In this document: positions 31,901-43,721 of the stretch, piece after piece
Layout of the letters: every line of letters starts with the position of its first letter
How positions within the stretch are numbered: position 1 is the stretch's first letter
Assembly (NCBI GenBank): GCA_000151295.1
Contig: GG745362.1
Coordinates: 196,570-260,569 of the forward strand
Direction: 5' to 3'
DNA from: Allomyces macrogynus ATCC 38327
Taxonomy: Eukaryota > Blastocladiomycota > Blastocladiomycetes > Blastocladiales > Blastocladiaceae
DNA: 64,000 nucleotides
Notes under the pieces: model-generated
The model's database searches: none
Told to the model about the DNA's origin: nothing
The model's input: only the letters and a program-made list of their open reading frames with translations
Program-made: the position numbers and the translations under genes

Positions 31901-34606
31901 TGGACAGATGCGGTCATGATCAGTCCGGAATCGATCTCGCGGTGCAAAGAAAAAATTTGGGTTGTACCTTGGGAAACTTGACGAGCAGCCTCGAGTACGC
32001 GTCGTTGGCGAGCTCGCGGTGCACGCTCAGCTTGCCGACAATGTGCGACAATTGCACGATACTCCCCTGGCTGCGCACGCACTCGTAAAACTCGCGCACC
32101 TGTATACATGTTGACGGTGCGCGTAGTGAGCACTCCGATCATCTTCACCAATCAGGCCGCAAATCACGTACCGTGTATAAACTCAGCAAATGCTCCTTCT
32201 TCGACTTGCGGTCGAGGTTCTGAAACTCGGCGTTATCGAGCAATCCGCGGCCCGACGTGCCAGCCTCGCCCATCTTGGTCGACTCGTGCTCGTGCCGGTC
32301 GCGCGCATAAATCAAAAATTTCTCGTCAAATGGGATCGGCTGCAACTTGATCTGCTCAATGAGCTCGTCGGCTGCCGTCTTGCCAGCGTCACCGAAATAG
32401 GCCGCGAGGTAGGTGGCAGCAATGAAGAGCAGCAGCGTGTCGTCAAATTCGATCAGGCCGCGCTCGAGTAACTGTAGACCGACCGAGATTTGCTTGGGTG
32501 TCGGGTCCTCGCGAATGAACCGTATGCCTGAAGGTGGGCGAGTCAAGTGTCAGTTTTCTTCACGGTAGAGGGAACGGAAAAATTAAAACGTACAAGCTTC
32601 GACTTGCAGAGGCGACGAAAACACTCGTTCGTTGTGCACCGTCTTCTTTTCCTTGCACGCATCGAGCACCTCGAGCGACGTACCCTCCATCAACCGCGTC
32701 AGCACATTCTCGCGCGCCATGATCGGCATGTCGCTGCCCGCCCCGGGCCCCGCCGCGCCGCTCCCTCCATACACGGACGAACTCACGAGCCGCACTGCCG
32801 ACGCGCGCCGCGGTAGATTCGAATCGGGTACCGCCAAACTCGCGCGACGCGGCCGTGTGGGCTCGGGTGTCGCCACGGCCGTTGCAAGCCGATCAGCGTC
32901 GGACCCGGCACCAGCCCCGCCACCGCCACCGGTATTCAACTCCTGCTTCATGACGTGGTGCCAGCGGCGCACGCTGCGTTCGAAGAAGTACCGCGCCGAG
33001 AGCCGCGCGAGTGCACCCCCCATGATGAAACCGGTGACGGCGCACGGAATGAACACGTACAACCAGGCATTCGCAAAGCCGATCCCGTACGTGATCATCG
33101 ACGAGAGCATGCCCGTGGCCGAAGCCGTGATGAGCCCAAGACGCAACGCGGTCATGCGCGGGTCGTAGTAGGGTTGGGACATGGTAATGCCGTGAATCAG
33201 GTACAGCAGGCCGCCGAGAACGAGGACCGAGTACCACCAGTTGCCCGAGTTGTTGTTAGGCATGAGCGAGCCGAGAAAGACGAAAATGATTTTGGCGGCA
33301 GCGATTTTGGCGTCGATGCGCCCGTGCGGCTTGGCCTCGGGCGAGCTCGACGTCGGCGACGTATCCAAAAACTATGCAAGAGTGATGAGAATCGATCACA
33401 CCGACCCACCTGCAATGAGGAGGTGAACGTACCACGAGCGCCGCAATTAACACGAGCGGTACAAACACCAGAATGCCAATCACGTCAATGATGAACAGCG
33501 GCAAGTGTGCGGTCCCAAAGCACGGGACATTGTAGTCGGGCAGAACGCCCGTGCTGCAGTTGAGCCCCGAGACGAGCAGCTGCGCAATTGGGATCGCGAG
33601 CGCCGACATTTCAATCGCAAACAGGAGCCGTAAGACTCGCAGCGTCGCAATCGGGACCTTGGACGCGTGCATGACCATCGCCGTCACGTAGCTTGCAAGC
33701 GCCAGCGTCGCAAACACGAGGAACAGGGCTATTTGTTGCAAAAAATAGAAAGGACATCAGCAGTTGCTTGGACGTAAAGTCTTCGGGGCGCGGGAACTTG
33801 ACGTACCGAGGGAATTGAACGTCTGAAAGTCGCTGTACGAGTGAATCAGCCGAATCGGCTCCACGATCACGTAGACCAGGTCCGGCGCATCCGTGTGCAG
33901 CCGGTGCGACAGGGCAAACGACAGGAGCTGGAAGTCTTCCACCGTCTATTCGTCCATCACTCGAGGTCAGCGCCAAGCCGTAATCGACCTCCGAGTGGAC
34001 GCATCAACGGTACCTTCAACACCCAATTGACCATGGCAGGGAGCTCGTTGTCGCGCACGGTCACGTACCTATTGCATTACCCCCGCCGCACCAATTTAGC
34101 CCATTGAACTCCACCCCGTCTCGCAACCCCCTCCCCCCCCCCCCCACAACGTACGCGAGCCCAAACACCGCATCCTCGACCCGGTTCGTCGACAGAACGC
34201 TGCGCAAACTCTTCTTATTCCGCGCGCTTCGCGCCGTCGTCGCGCCGCCCAACCCGCGCGGTACCGGCGGAACCCACATCGACGCGGCCGCAGCCCCGTC
34301 GACGCCGTCATTGGAATGCGCGTCAATCGAAATCACGCGCGACCGCATCCCGCCACCGCTGACGCTGGATGCAGCATCGTCGTCTCCGTCAGGCACGACG
34401 AGGAGCGGGCTGTTGGCGCTTTTCATGGCCGACCGCGGCAGGGCCGGCGGCGCAATGGTCGCAGCCGAGTCGGGAACAGGCGGGTAAGCGTCGGAGACGG
34501 GCGAAATGGCGAGTGGTGGCAGCGGGGGCGTGCTTCTACTCGAACTGCCACCGCGCAAATGGCCTGCGCTGCCGGCAGCGTCGAAGTGCGACGGGTCGTC
34601 GGCCAT
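28913..34606 (-). CDS. TmcB-like giant membrane protein, tandem copy D
   Basis: Fourth and most diverged copy, from MADDPSHFDAAG at 34606 to SLRGEGD and TGA at 28913. Conserved parts: RSVLSTNRVEDAVFGLAYV, then DNELP after an intron; membrane block 33741-33250 (LRVLRLLFAIEMSALAIPIA); helical repeats 32546-32145 (GLQLLERGLIEFDD, with KLQPIPFDEKF replacing KARPIRFDEKF of the others); RSYSQFLIAVEGN near 31890; two membrane-bounded domains; and a final RRMRNKARTVIALLFLVPQPV. It has an extra 86-bp intron (34154-34069) with a poly-G run that copies A to C lack at this site. It lies furthest upstream in the array and may be the oldest duplicate. Confidence 0.72.
34069..34154 (-). other. Copy-D-specific intron
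   Basis: GT-AG intron (GTACGTTGTGG...TGCAATAG) splitting the codons that read LAYV in all four paralogues. Its donor GTACGT repeats the bases that follow at the acceptor (GTACGT), as expected if the intron arose by duplication of a short exonic sequence. It holds a run of about 13 G residues on the coding strand. Confidence 0.6.
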
Positions 34607-36445
34607 GGTGGATGGAAATCGGTTCGGAGCGGACGACGGGTCGGATCAGTGGTCCGTGCCGCAGCTGGTGCGGGCGGATTGCGATGCCGTGGCGTTGCGC
34701 ACACGCGCGCGGAGAGGAATCCGCGCTTCGACGTCGAGAACAACGAGCAGCGCACGTCGCGGGACAAACGATGAATCGAGTAGTTCGAGAGCGGCAATGG
34801 GAACAAGCGGGTGCGCGGATGCGGGCACTCCGGGATCGCGACACGTCGTCGTCCGGCGGATGTGCGGCCAGCGTGCAAGGAAGGTGAAGGAGATCGTGGG
34901 GTGGTCGCGCCGCTGGATCGGGCGCGGGAGAGCCGAGAGCGGGAGCGAGGGCAAATCCAGACTGTTGTTTGGCCAACAGAACAGCGAGTGCGAGCAAGCA
35001 TGTCGACGGTCGACCTATCGAGGACCCGGTCGTGGCCTTTGACCCCTGCAATGTTGCGCGGCGGCGGGCGAGCACACGCGCTTTCGTCGGCCATGGGACG
35101 TGACCGCGCTCGCCGGCTCAGAACGCGCGAAACGCGGCCTCAGCATGGGAGACACTTATGAGATCTTGATCAGCTTGGTCGGTCCCGCCTTGCGCATGGC
35201 CAACCATCCCCTTGGCGCGACCGGGCCAGACCGGCCATCTCAACCGATGCATGCGGTTCTTTGGAGCGTTTTGCAGCAGGTTGCTGCTGGTGACAAGATC
35301 GGTGGTGCGAGGTGGAGTGATTTCAGTGTTGGCGGAGAAATACAGCGTGGGAACAGCCATGCCGACAGGCGTCTAAGCTCTCACGCTGCGCCCAGATCAG
35401 GTTCTTGTTGAAGCATGTGAGCTCTCCAGCACTCCTCTGTTCATTCACCTCGCCAAACCTCTTGACAACGCCCAGCGTGAGTGCGCCTGACGGTCGCGCA
35501 CTCTCCACCTGCTTCAAATGGCGCCATGCCGCTGGCGAACAGACTTCTTTTACACCGTGAGCGACTATCACCTTTCCAGGCCGCTTATTCCCACGCCTGG
35601 CGAGTTAAATTGCGCTCAGTGAGCGATTTCATTCTGCGAACGTGGCTCTTTTTGGGCAGTCTCACTCTCTCGCGAGACTGGCCTCCACCATGTTCTTGGA
35701 CAGCTGTTTGTTGCTGAATTTATGGCGTGACATTGCTCTGGTGTGGATGCTGAGTCAAAGCTGCTTCTGAGCTGTGTTGATAAGTGCTATGATCACTCCA
35801 CATTGCGCCCAACGCGCTTAGAACTGGCATGTTTGAGCAATCCAGCTTCATCCTTCAAAAGCCTGTCCTTCATGGCCAGAAACTGTTCACCCCTGCTTTG
35901 TGCCAAGTGCATGCGCGGCACATGTGTCTGTGCAGCTCATGTAACCCGATCCGTCCTCATTCAGTTGAACAATCCCGTTCATGATTTTTTGTGTCCACAG
36001 CAGCTTCTGCTGCCTGCATGCGCCAGTGTTGCACTTGTGTAGTGCCCCTTGGAACTCATCAGGGCCTGGTTGGAGTCCCTGGTGCCTGCAGGTGGCAGAT
36101 TTGCTGCGGATCAGTCTTGTCAGCTGCTGTGCATATGCTGCCTGGTTGGCCATCACTACTGGTCACTGAACGCCCACCAAAACTCGCGTGCTGGTGTGCC
36201 TGGGTGTGACTGGTGCTCACACTTCATAGGCCCTTGCAGATTTGTATTCAATGTCCACAATTCTATCTCCTCTTCTGCTGGCACATTGCTCTCCAACATT
36301 GACGATCCGAGCAACAAAATAAACTGTAGGCGCAAGCTGGACTTTAGGCCAAATGCTCAACCCAACATTGATTCACCATGAGCACTCTCATTGATCCTCG
36401 AATCGGCATTGGTGAGCTGTACATCATGCTGCAGTCTCCACGATT
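34607..36445. other. Gene-free stretch after the TmcB-like array
   Basis: Only overlapping GC-rich frames (34607-35160) and short frames without motifs. Base composition becomes visibly less GC-rich from about 35400. No gene supported. Confidence 0.4.
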
Positions 36446-37230
36446 TTGTTGATTTGTTCTGCCACAGCAACCTATGGCATGCCAACTTCGAGTGAATCAT
36501 GCAATGCTGGGTCTTTACCTCTGTGCCTGCTCCCTCAAAAAGAAGACGTGGCTGCTGGCCTCATTGTGAGCAGCATTTTCCTCACTGCGTTTGGGGAAGT
36601 TGTGCTGGGCCTCGTCTCATGGCGCTCTTGTACATTTTCACGTTTTTCATTAAGGTAATTGGCATGGCATGCCTCTTTGATGTCTTGCTTGCCATCTTCG
36701 TTGCTAATGCATTAACTTCTCGCGTCTCCGCCCATTTCATGGTCGAGGCATGGTTAACAATGCGGTTCTCTGCCCCTTGCTGGGAAAATGTGATCTGGTT
36801 CCTTGTCGCGTACCAAGACGTGGCCATGAATTCATTTGCAGCCAATATGCGCATCGTCGTCTGCTTGGTGCTCTTCACGATCACCCATTCTCGCTCTTCT
36901 CCAACCTGTGGTCCTGGAAATATGTGCACACGCTTAGCCCGCACATGCTCATGACAGCAATTAGTGGCTCGATTCTTGTGACCCTTGGCATCGACCACAT
37001 TTTGCCTGCTGTCATGACCTACCACACGCTGCGTGTTGCAGACGTCGCTGCATTGCTGCTGGACCCGTGCAACCCGACCAAGACCACGTTGCGTACATGG
37101 ATTCAATGACTCAAGATCTTCCCGATCGTCACGATTGTAGCGTACTTGTGGCAGCAGCACGTTATGCCGCGCGTGCATGTCCTGCACGAGTTGTCTGGGG
37201 GCAGTTCCATGGTTCGTGGGAATGGTGGGG
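36446..37230 (+). pseudogene. Decayed copy of the TM7S3/TM198-like gene
   Basis: Plus-strand fragments match the gene at 5331-6585 in order: PLCLLPQKEDVAAGLIVSSI and FLTAFGEVVLGLV, then LLAIFVANAL, then NVIWFLVAYQDVAMNSFAAN, then LSPHMLMTAISGSILVTLG. A tail matches VFPVATIVMYLWQRHIMARV only after a further frame change. At least three frame shifts separate these pieces, and the original intron position is scrambled. No complete frame remains. Confidence 0.75.
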
Positions 37231-40180
37231 AGAGCGACAGGCCAGAGGTGGTTGGGAATGCCGACCAGTGTGAACCACAGCAGAATACGAGTGAGAGGGC
37301 AACAGTGGAGAAGGCTCATGCGCGGGATGCGGGAATGGCGGGGGCTACGCCTGGGCCGTCGCCCGATAAGATCGAGATTTTGTCGAGTTCCATGCAATGT
37401 GGGGGCAGCAGCCAGCCGGCCAGGAGTAAACGTGGATATTGAGCTAGCCAACTGCATCCCGGATCCAGACCATTTCTGCGGCAAGTTGCGCAATGCGCAT
37501 TTGATGGTGTAAAAGCGTTGGCGTGGTGTTGGAGCTGAATGCGATTGTGAGCTGTGATGTTGAAGAGAAACTTGGGCGCCATTTAAGCACACTTCCCCCG
37601 TACAAACTGTGGCCGCTATTTGTTGATAGCACATGCACAAGCTGTGCTCACTTGTTCGAAAACAACTTTTTCTTTGAGAGGTTCTTCCGTCATCTGGCCG
37701 TGGCTGCCAATACATCTGCAACTGAACTGCATGGTGTGTTGACTGGAACTTGGCCCTGATGGGCATTCATGTGAACGTTACTGCGCTGTTGTATTCTCCA
37801 CCATCGGCAGTACAGCCAGAATGCTGCCACCCTGAAAACATTTTCGCACATGCTCGTTCCGACAATAGATCATGCAAATTGCAATGGCCACACCCATGAC
37901 GAAGTCGACTGTGAGCTGGTTGAACGATGTTCTCATGCAAGAGATCCTCCACGGGTCCACGTCAGTCGAGCGCAAAGAGCCCAACATTCTCTCTTGCAGC
38001 GCGTGCGATGTTCCAGCAACACAAATCGAGAACTCGTCTGCTTTGAAATTTGTCGATCACTTCAACAATCAACCTGTATGTCGCACTGGGGCCGGCCCAA
38101 CAAGTACAACGACGTAAGAGGACGAATACATCAAGCCTCCAATGAGTGAAGGGGAGCTATCAGACAAAAGCGACGACGAGGGACAGGGCAACGGCAACAA
38201 GCGCTCGACCCACGGCTCACGCACAAAAGAGGAGCCGCTGCGCAGGACAAGCTCGGTGAATTGCTTTCCTCATTGAACCGTCGCGACAGCGAGGGCGGGA
38301 ACGCGTTTGTGCATTGCAAGCGGATTTGACTCAGACCATCTCTCTTTCAATTGAAAGTGACCAAAGCTTTTCGCCAAATCTCCACGCAACGCTCCCGTTT
38401 CATGATGCAAGACGTGCGCTCATCCCAGTCGTCCCTGAACCTGTCGAGGAAATCAATCTGCTACAAGCGACCCTGCGCGATGGAATCGACATCGCAAGAC
38501 CAAGGATCAAGACACCGTGGCGAGGAACGGCCGAAACATCATCTACCGACCAAACCCATCCCGTGCAAACTTGCAGCGTTCATCGCAAAAAACTGCAAGT
38601 AAAACAACGTGCAAGCGATTTTGAGGCTCATTTCCGCGCGCGAATGCCTGTTCACTGCAGCAATACGGCAATGGGCCAATCCGACGCACCCGCACCAACC
38701 AATCGCTCGTCATTCGCTTCCTCTGCATCGCAGCTAGGTTTTGTGACTCTCGCTGGGTACGAATTTTCCCGCGTAATGCCCTGTGATGCCCGCGCGCAGC
38801 CCCTCGCGGTACCCTCATCCGGGCCGCCTGCCTGTGCGGAACACCTGCGGCGCGCCGTCAACGGTTTCGTTCCCCATCTCTGTATCTCGAGCACTCGACG
38901 ATTGTTCGGCGCCCACTCGCGGTCGGCCCAGTAAAGCTCAAGTCAATCCCCACCCACGCGTGCCGCCTCGCAAATCCGCAAATCTTGCGTCGTTCTCGAT
39001 TGTGTTGAATCATTCGTTATATAACTGCCTTCCCTACTCTCTCCACCTTTGCGCGTCAATGAAGAGGATTGTTTGGTGATACATGCCGATGCGGTTACTC
39101 ACATTGTGCGGCTCACGCTCGCACCAATCCAATCACGGCCCCAACGAGTTCGCGGTTTGGAATCACGCATGTGGCCATTGGCCGTTTCGAGTTCGCCCAT
39201 GCGCAAAGGTTGATCGCGCGGGTGCAGTTCACGCGGGTCGTGAATGACAATCCGCTTTCCCAGCTGTACTCTTACTGGCTTGCGTAAAACAAGCACTGGG
39301 TGCGCAAGAACCGATAACTCGGGTAGATGATGCTCAACTGAAGCTGCACATATCTGGGCTGAGGCGAGCATGGGTGAGAGTCAATGGAGGATGCTACTCA
39401 AGTTCAATCGAGTGATGATTGAGATCAATCGTGGAGGTCAATCGACAATAGCGCCTTTTCAATTGACGAGACGAGGACGTTGTCATTTGTTCTCCCCTCC
39501 CGCGTGCTCTAAAAAAACGAGCTTTGGCCAATCAAGGGTCGATTGAGCTCAATCGAGCACCTCCAGCTCGATTGGGCATAGATTAAGTGACCCAACTTCG
39601 TGATGTGGAGGCAGACCGACCGCTGCATACTCCCCCTGTTCCTGCCCCACACCAACTTGCTGCACAAAGAAAACAGCGTCGTCTCTGCATCATCACCCAA
39701 CAGGACGAAGTTTTGCCGGCGCGAGCCCACCGATTGACCGGTACTGGCATTGTGTGTGGCTGCCTCGACCGCGACTGCCTAACAAACTGCAGTTTGTTCG
39801 GCGGCCAGACGTGTCCTCTTGGCATAAGAAATTCTGCCAGGCCGGACCAGGCCGCGTAGAAAGTGCAACATTAATAGGGCTGGGTCAGAGAAAGCATGTC
39901 TCCCGTGGGATGTCCGACTCTTCGGTTGGTCATCTTTCTGTGGATCTCTGTCATGGTTGCCACTTCGCCATGATCATGTTCTCCCCACTTCACATATCAA
40001 AACCGACTGCATTCTCTGGTCTGCGCCCATGAGACGTCAATGTAATTAGCAACGCGCCAAACGTGTGCGTCAGCACGACCAAGTTCCCCCAGCCCAAACG
40101 AATCAATCACAAATGAGCGCACAAGAGACCATCACAACTGCTCTGCCTCGAGAGCTTGCCACACCGCCCGCGAAAACCAG
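37231..40180. other. Gene-poor stretch
   Basis: No gene can be supported. A 206-codon plus frame at 38314-38934 has no recognisable motif and is matched by equally long frames in other phases. Around 39410-39580 the words TCAATCGA and TCGATTGA recur several times in both orientations. Confidence 0.35.
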
Positions 40181-41947
40181 TTACCCCTTGCATAGACCTT
40201 CACCTTGGCTTCCCCCGTCAAAATCCGCACGCCCAGGAGACGGCGCTTTTCCAGTAGGCGTCGTCCCACGTCCTCGTCCAACCGACAGCCATCTACGCAA
40301 ATCAGACCAGTGTTGGTGGCAACGCATCAATCCAGCACGTCGCGTTGCTAAGCTTGTCATTGGATGCGACAGAGAGCCTGCGCAGTGTCGGCGGGAACGA
40401 AGGGGGAGAGACCCGAGCTGATTCCTGTCAAGGTTCAGCTTCTGCAGGCTAGCAGGGAGACGTGGCCAAATGGAGCCCAAGTCACGCGACGTCAAGTTAC
40501 TTTACATAAGGTTGAGCGAGCGGAGCAAAGGTGGCAGCGCCCAGGTCGAGCTATCCATGGCGGGCGGGCGGGAGACAGGGCGTGAGCGTGAGCGACCTGA
40601 GCGCTGGCCAGTGGGCGTCAAGGCCGTCAAGCGAAGGGAGCCGAACCGTTCGCTGGAGAAGCACTTCTTCAAACTTGGAGCCAAAAGATTGGGGGAGGGC
40701 AGTGATGCGCAGCGATTGCAGTGTCGGGGACGCAAACTGCGGCATAGTCTGCGCAATTACTCGGTCTGGCCACAATGGAGCGTGAAGGTTGAGGGACCGC
40801 AGCGGTGTGGGCAAGACTTCGAATAGCCTCCCAAACATCCGGAAGGAAAAGTCGAGGATGCGCAAAGCGCGCGCCTGGGGCACAAGTGTCACGGGAATCG
40901 GCAAGGGATCCAGGTCGACGTGAACAAACAGTGTGACAGACTGCATAGTTGGTGTCGTCTTGTCCGCCGCCTGTGCCAGTGCAAGGCCATTCAGCACATG
41001 CACTACGCCATCTGGACGGAACAGGAGCTAGTGATCGAGCACGGTCAGGTGCAAAAATCGAGCGAGCCCCCGTGACAATGCCTGGCTCCTCTGCGCGCTC
41101 AAATGGCCAACTGGGTCGTGAGGCGACGATTTGTCGTGAACCGTGAGCGTGGTCAAAGTTGATCGCAACCTGTCATACAGGTCTGACAGCATTTTGTTGT
41201 CGACGCCCATCCAATTCACCGTCAGCTTGGTCAAATTGATGGGAAACGAAGCAACGAGCGCCAGTAACTGTGTGTGCAAGATGAAAAATTGTGCAGTTTC
41301 AGCGACTGGACCGACAGAGGACACACTGGCCACGGCTCACAAAAGTCCCCCACAATCATGAGCCAGCAGCACGCTAGAGGGACCGACACCACGCCCAAGT
41401 CGCAACTGGAGATGATGGCATGCTCGAGTTGATGTTGTGGCACGGGAATGGTCGTCCAGTAGCGCAGAGCAGCATCGCGGCTGCGCTGGGCGTCATGCTT
41501 GAGCACACGGTTGCTGCGTTGCGGCAGCAAAAGAAACGAGTGGTGTGACACTGTCGCTCCACGCACAACAACAAACTGCCCAGGCCGTGGCGGATCGGGA
41601 ATCGGACTTGGAGAATCGTAGCCAAGCTCGTTTTGCCAATTATACCATCGATCGTAGACAACAAACGGTCCCGTGGACGAGACATGCTCGCGCAGCACTG
41701 TGGAGACGGAGGGGACAAAGAGCACTGGGAAGGCCAGCGCCAAGTGGAGCAGAGACGCGCGCGGTCTCAAAGCCCAAATATTTGAGCGCAATGTCCAATG
41801 TGCAATAATTTCGAGCACGCCGTAGGGCAAACACTCGATGGGCGCGCGCTGCACTGTTGGGTCTGATATAACGGGGAAAGTGCTGCCAGCAGGAGGAACG
41901 GTCATCGAGGCGCAGACATCAGCACCGCTTGAATCGTCGGGAAACAT
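40181..41947 (-). pseudogene. Leucine-rich-repeat protein pseudogene (F-box/LRR type)
   Basis: Read on the minus strand from about 41947: an F-box-like start (IECLPYGVLEIIAHWTLRSN), then leucine-rich segments such as FPINLTKLTVNW, LRSTLTTLTVHD, ALRILDFSF, TPLRSLNLHAPLW, LQSLRITALP, PPLLRSLNLM and LPASLQKLNLDRNQLGSLP. The frame changes at a T-run near 41300 and again near 40560. An in-frame TAG follows LHLTVLDH at 41028, and further stops lie near 40500. It was probably a substrate adaptor of an SCF ubiquitin ligase; now disrupted, unless introns and indels have been misread. Confidence 0.6.
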
Positions 41948-42519
41948 TTATCTATGCGCAAATGAGACGAATGCGCCAAGTTGCATCGTTGAAGGCGATG
42001 GATGCTGCGCCTTACTCGCAAGGCGAAGTGACTTCACTGTGAAGCCTTTGGCGAGAGCTGCGACTTGTGTTCGGGTTGCGGTTGGGCGAGGAAATGCTTC
42101 TTGCTCTCGCCAGCACCTCGGTCTAAATCCGCTTGAAGCACACCGGCATTGACTGTTGCTCCAACGTTATGAATTCCTGGGGACTCTGCCAGATCAAACA
42201 CAGTACGACGGCAGAATTGAGAGCACAGCGGCTGCTGACGGCAAGGCGTGGAATGCCATGGCGAAGGGTTGCTGCATGATGCAGAACGCGGCCCGGGACC
42301 AGCCATGTCGGAGATGTAAAACTCGCGCACCAGATGGAGATGCAGTGTGTTGAGTGTCAACTGCACACTGGTGTCAACGAGCAGCACAGAGGGCGCGAAT
42401 CGCCTGTTGAGCAGACGACGTTCTGACCTGTCGAAAGTATGGGCAGGCTGTCGATTCGCAAACCTTGAAAAAAGGAATGAAGGGAAAGAGAAGCGCATAT
42501 ATCAAATGACAATCCAACG

Positions 42520-43393
42520 TCAACCAAATACTCGTCTGTGTCCCCCTTGACCCCCGGCCCATGAAAAAACCTCCAAGTGCTTCGCCAGAAGTGCATCATG
42601 TTTCTGCTGTTCGAACTCCCAAGCATTGTCAAGGTCAAATGCAGATAGCGCCAAACCATCAAACAACCGCCGCTTTGTGGGTTTGGTGATGGCCACACCA
42701 GTGCGTTGACCCATGCCCGTGACAGTGGCCGTCAAGTTGCAGCGAGAACTGTTGACGACACGTGCAAACGCGCGCGCCTCACTGACGCCGTTGAACGTGC
42801 CATGTAGCGTCGTCTCCTGCGAATTGGAACGAAGAAAAGTCTCCACGGCCATGAACGCGGCGGTACTCGCAACATTGCTCAGCGCGAACGTCGCGTTCGG
42901 GATTTCAAATGATACGGGTGGCTGTGGCGCAACACGTGCCACATGCTCGGGGTACTTTGCGCGCACAAACGGTGCAAGAATGCGCGCTTTGGACTACACG
43001 GGCGCGACAAGATCCGTGGCCGCCTTCTTGAGCATGTCAGCATACCGTTGCCAGTCGCGAGGCGGCAGGGACAGAATCATGTCGACCACCACCTGCAGCC
43101 ATTTGTTGCTGCGCGTGTGCAAGACAACGCGCGCCGGCTTCATTGACAAGGGGAGGATCTGGCTTCATATTTAACGCACTGGAAGCTGGCGGCCAGCGTG
43201 CAATTATAGCCGTCAGACCCACGCCAAGCTCCAATTCGGCCCACGAGTCCTCATTGACGCCCTCCGACTGCAGTGCATTGGCGAGCCCAATGCACATATT
43301 GAACCGCTTGTACTCGGGCGCGTTGATGAGCTGCAGCAAGACGAGGTCCTGGACCGCTGGCCAGACCATGGAGCGCACAAGCACGAACAGCAT
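42520..43393 (-). pseudogene. Alpha-solenoid (HEAT/ARM-like) gene, paralogue without viral insertion
   Basis: Minus-strand coding pieces: MLFVLVRSMVWPAVQDLVLL and LANALQSEGVNEDSWAELEL, then, after frame changes, AKYPEHVARVAPQPPVSFEI and TATVTGMGQRTGVAITKPTK. The helical, Leu-rich pattern suggests a HEAT/ARM-type repeat protein; no family is named with confidence. A paralogue with the same order lies at 46520-47260 and continues on the far side of element 2 at 62139. Here the sequence runs without interruption through GTGCGCTCC, giving the pre-integration reference for element 2. Stops between pieces mean this copy may itself be degraded or have unrecognised introns. Confidence 0.5.
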
Positions 43394-43721
43394 TTCGGGT
43401 CACTCTGCTCCCCTAAGCAACGCGACAGCGCGGCATCGACTAGTGGTACTGGAACGAGGTCAGGGGGGCACCAAAATTGAGCAATTAAAGAGAATGAGTC
43501 CAGAAAAAGAGGGAGATGAAACCCGGTCAGGGGACAATCCTCGACGCAGGAACGCGCGAGAAGAGTTTGCGTACGTTGGCCCTAACATCCTTCTGCTTCA
43601 AGATGGTGTCGAATATTTGTTCGCCATAGATGTCCAAACCACTTTAATGCATTCCAGCCATTTCAAATCTCTCAATCATACTTAATCACCTAAATATGAC
43701 ATTACTCATCATCTTGGCGGC

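Noticed and set aside
36582..37766. 394-codon minus frame
   Set aside because: Lies opposite the TM7S3-like pseudogene, whose plus-strand pieces match a real paralogue; no recognisable domain.
37778..37987. Minus frame with a hydrophobic segment (VDFVMGVAIAICMIYC)
   Set aside because: Could be an exon of a membrane protein, but no joined frame or homologue was found.
38314..38934. 206-codon plus frame as a host gene
   Set aside because: No motif, no paralogue in the window, no clear promoter, and similarly long frames in other phases.
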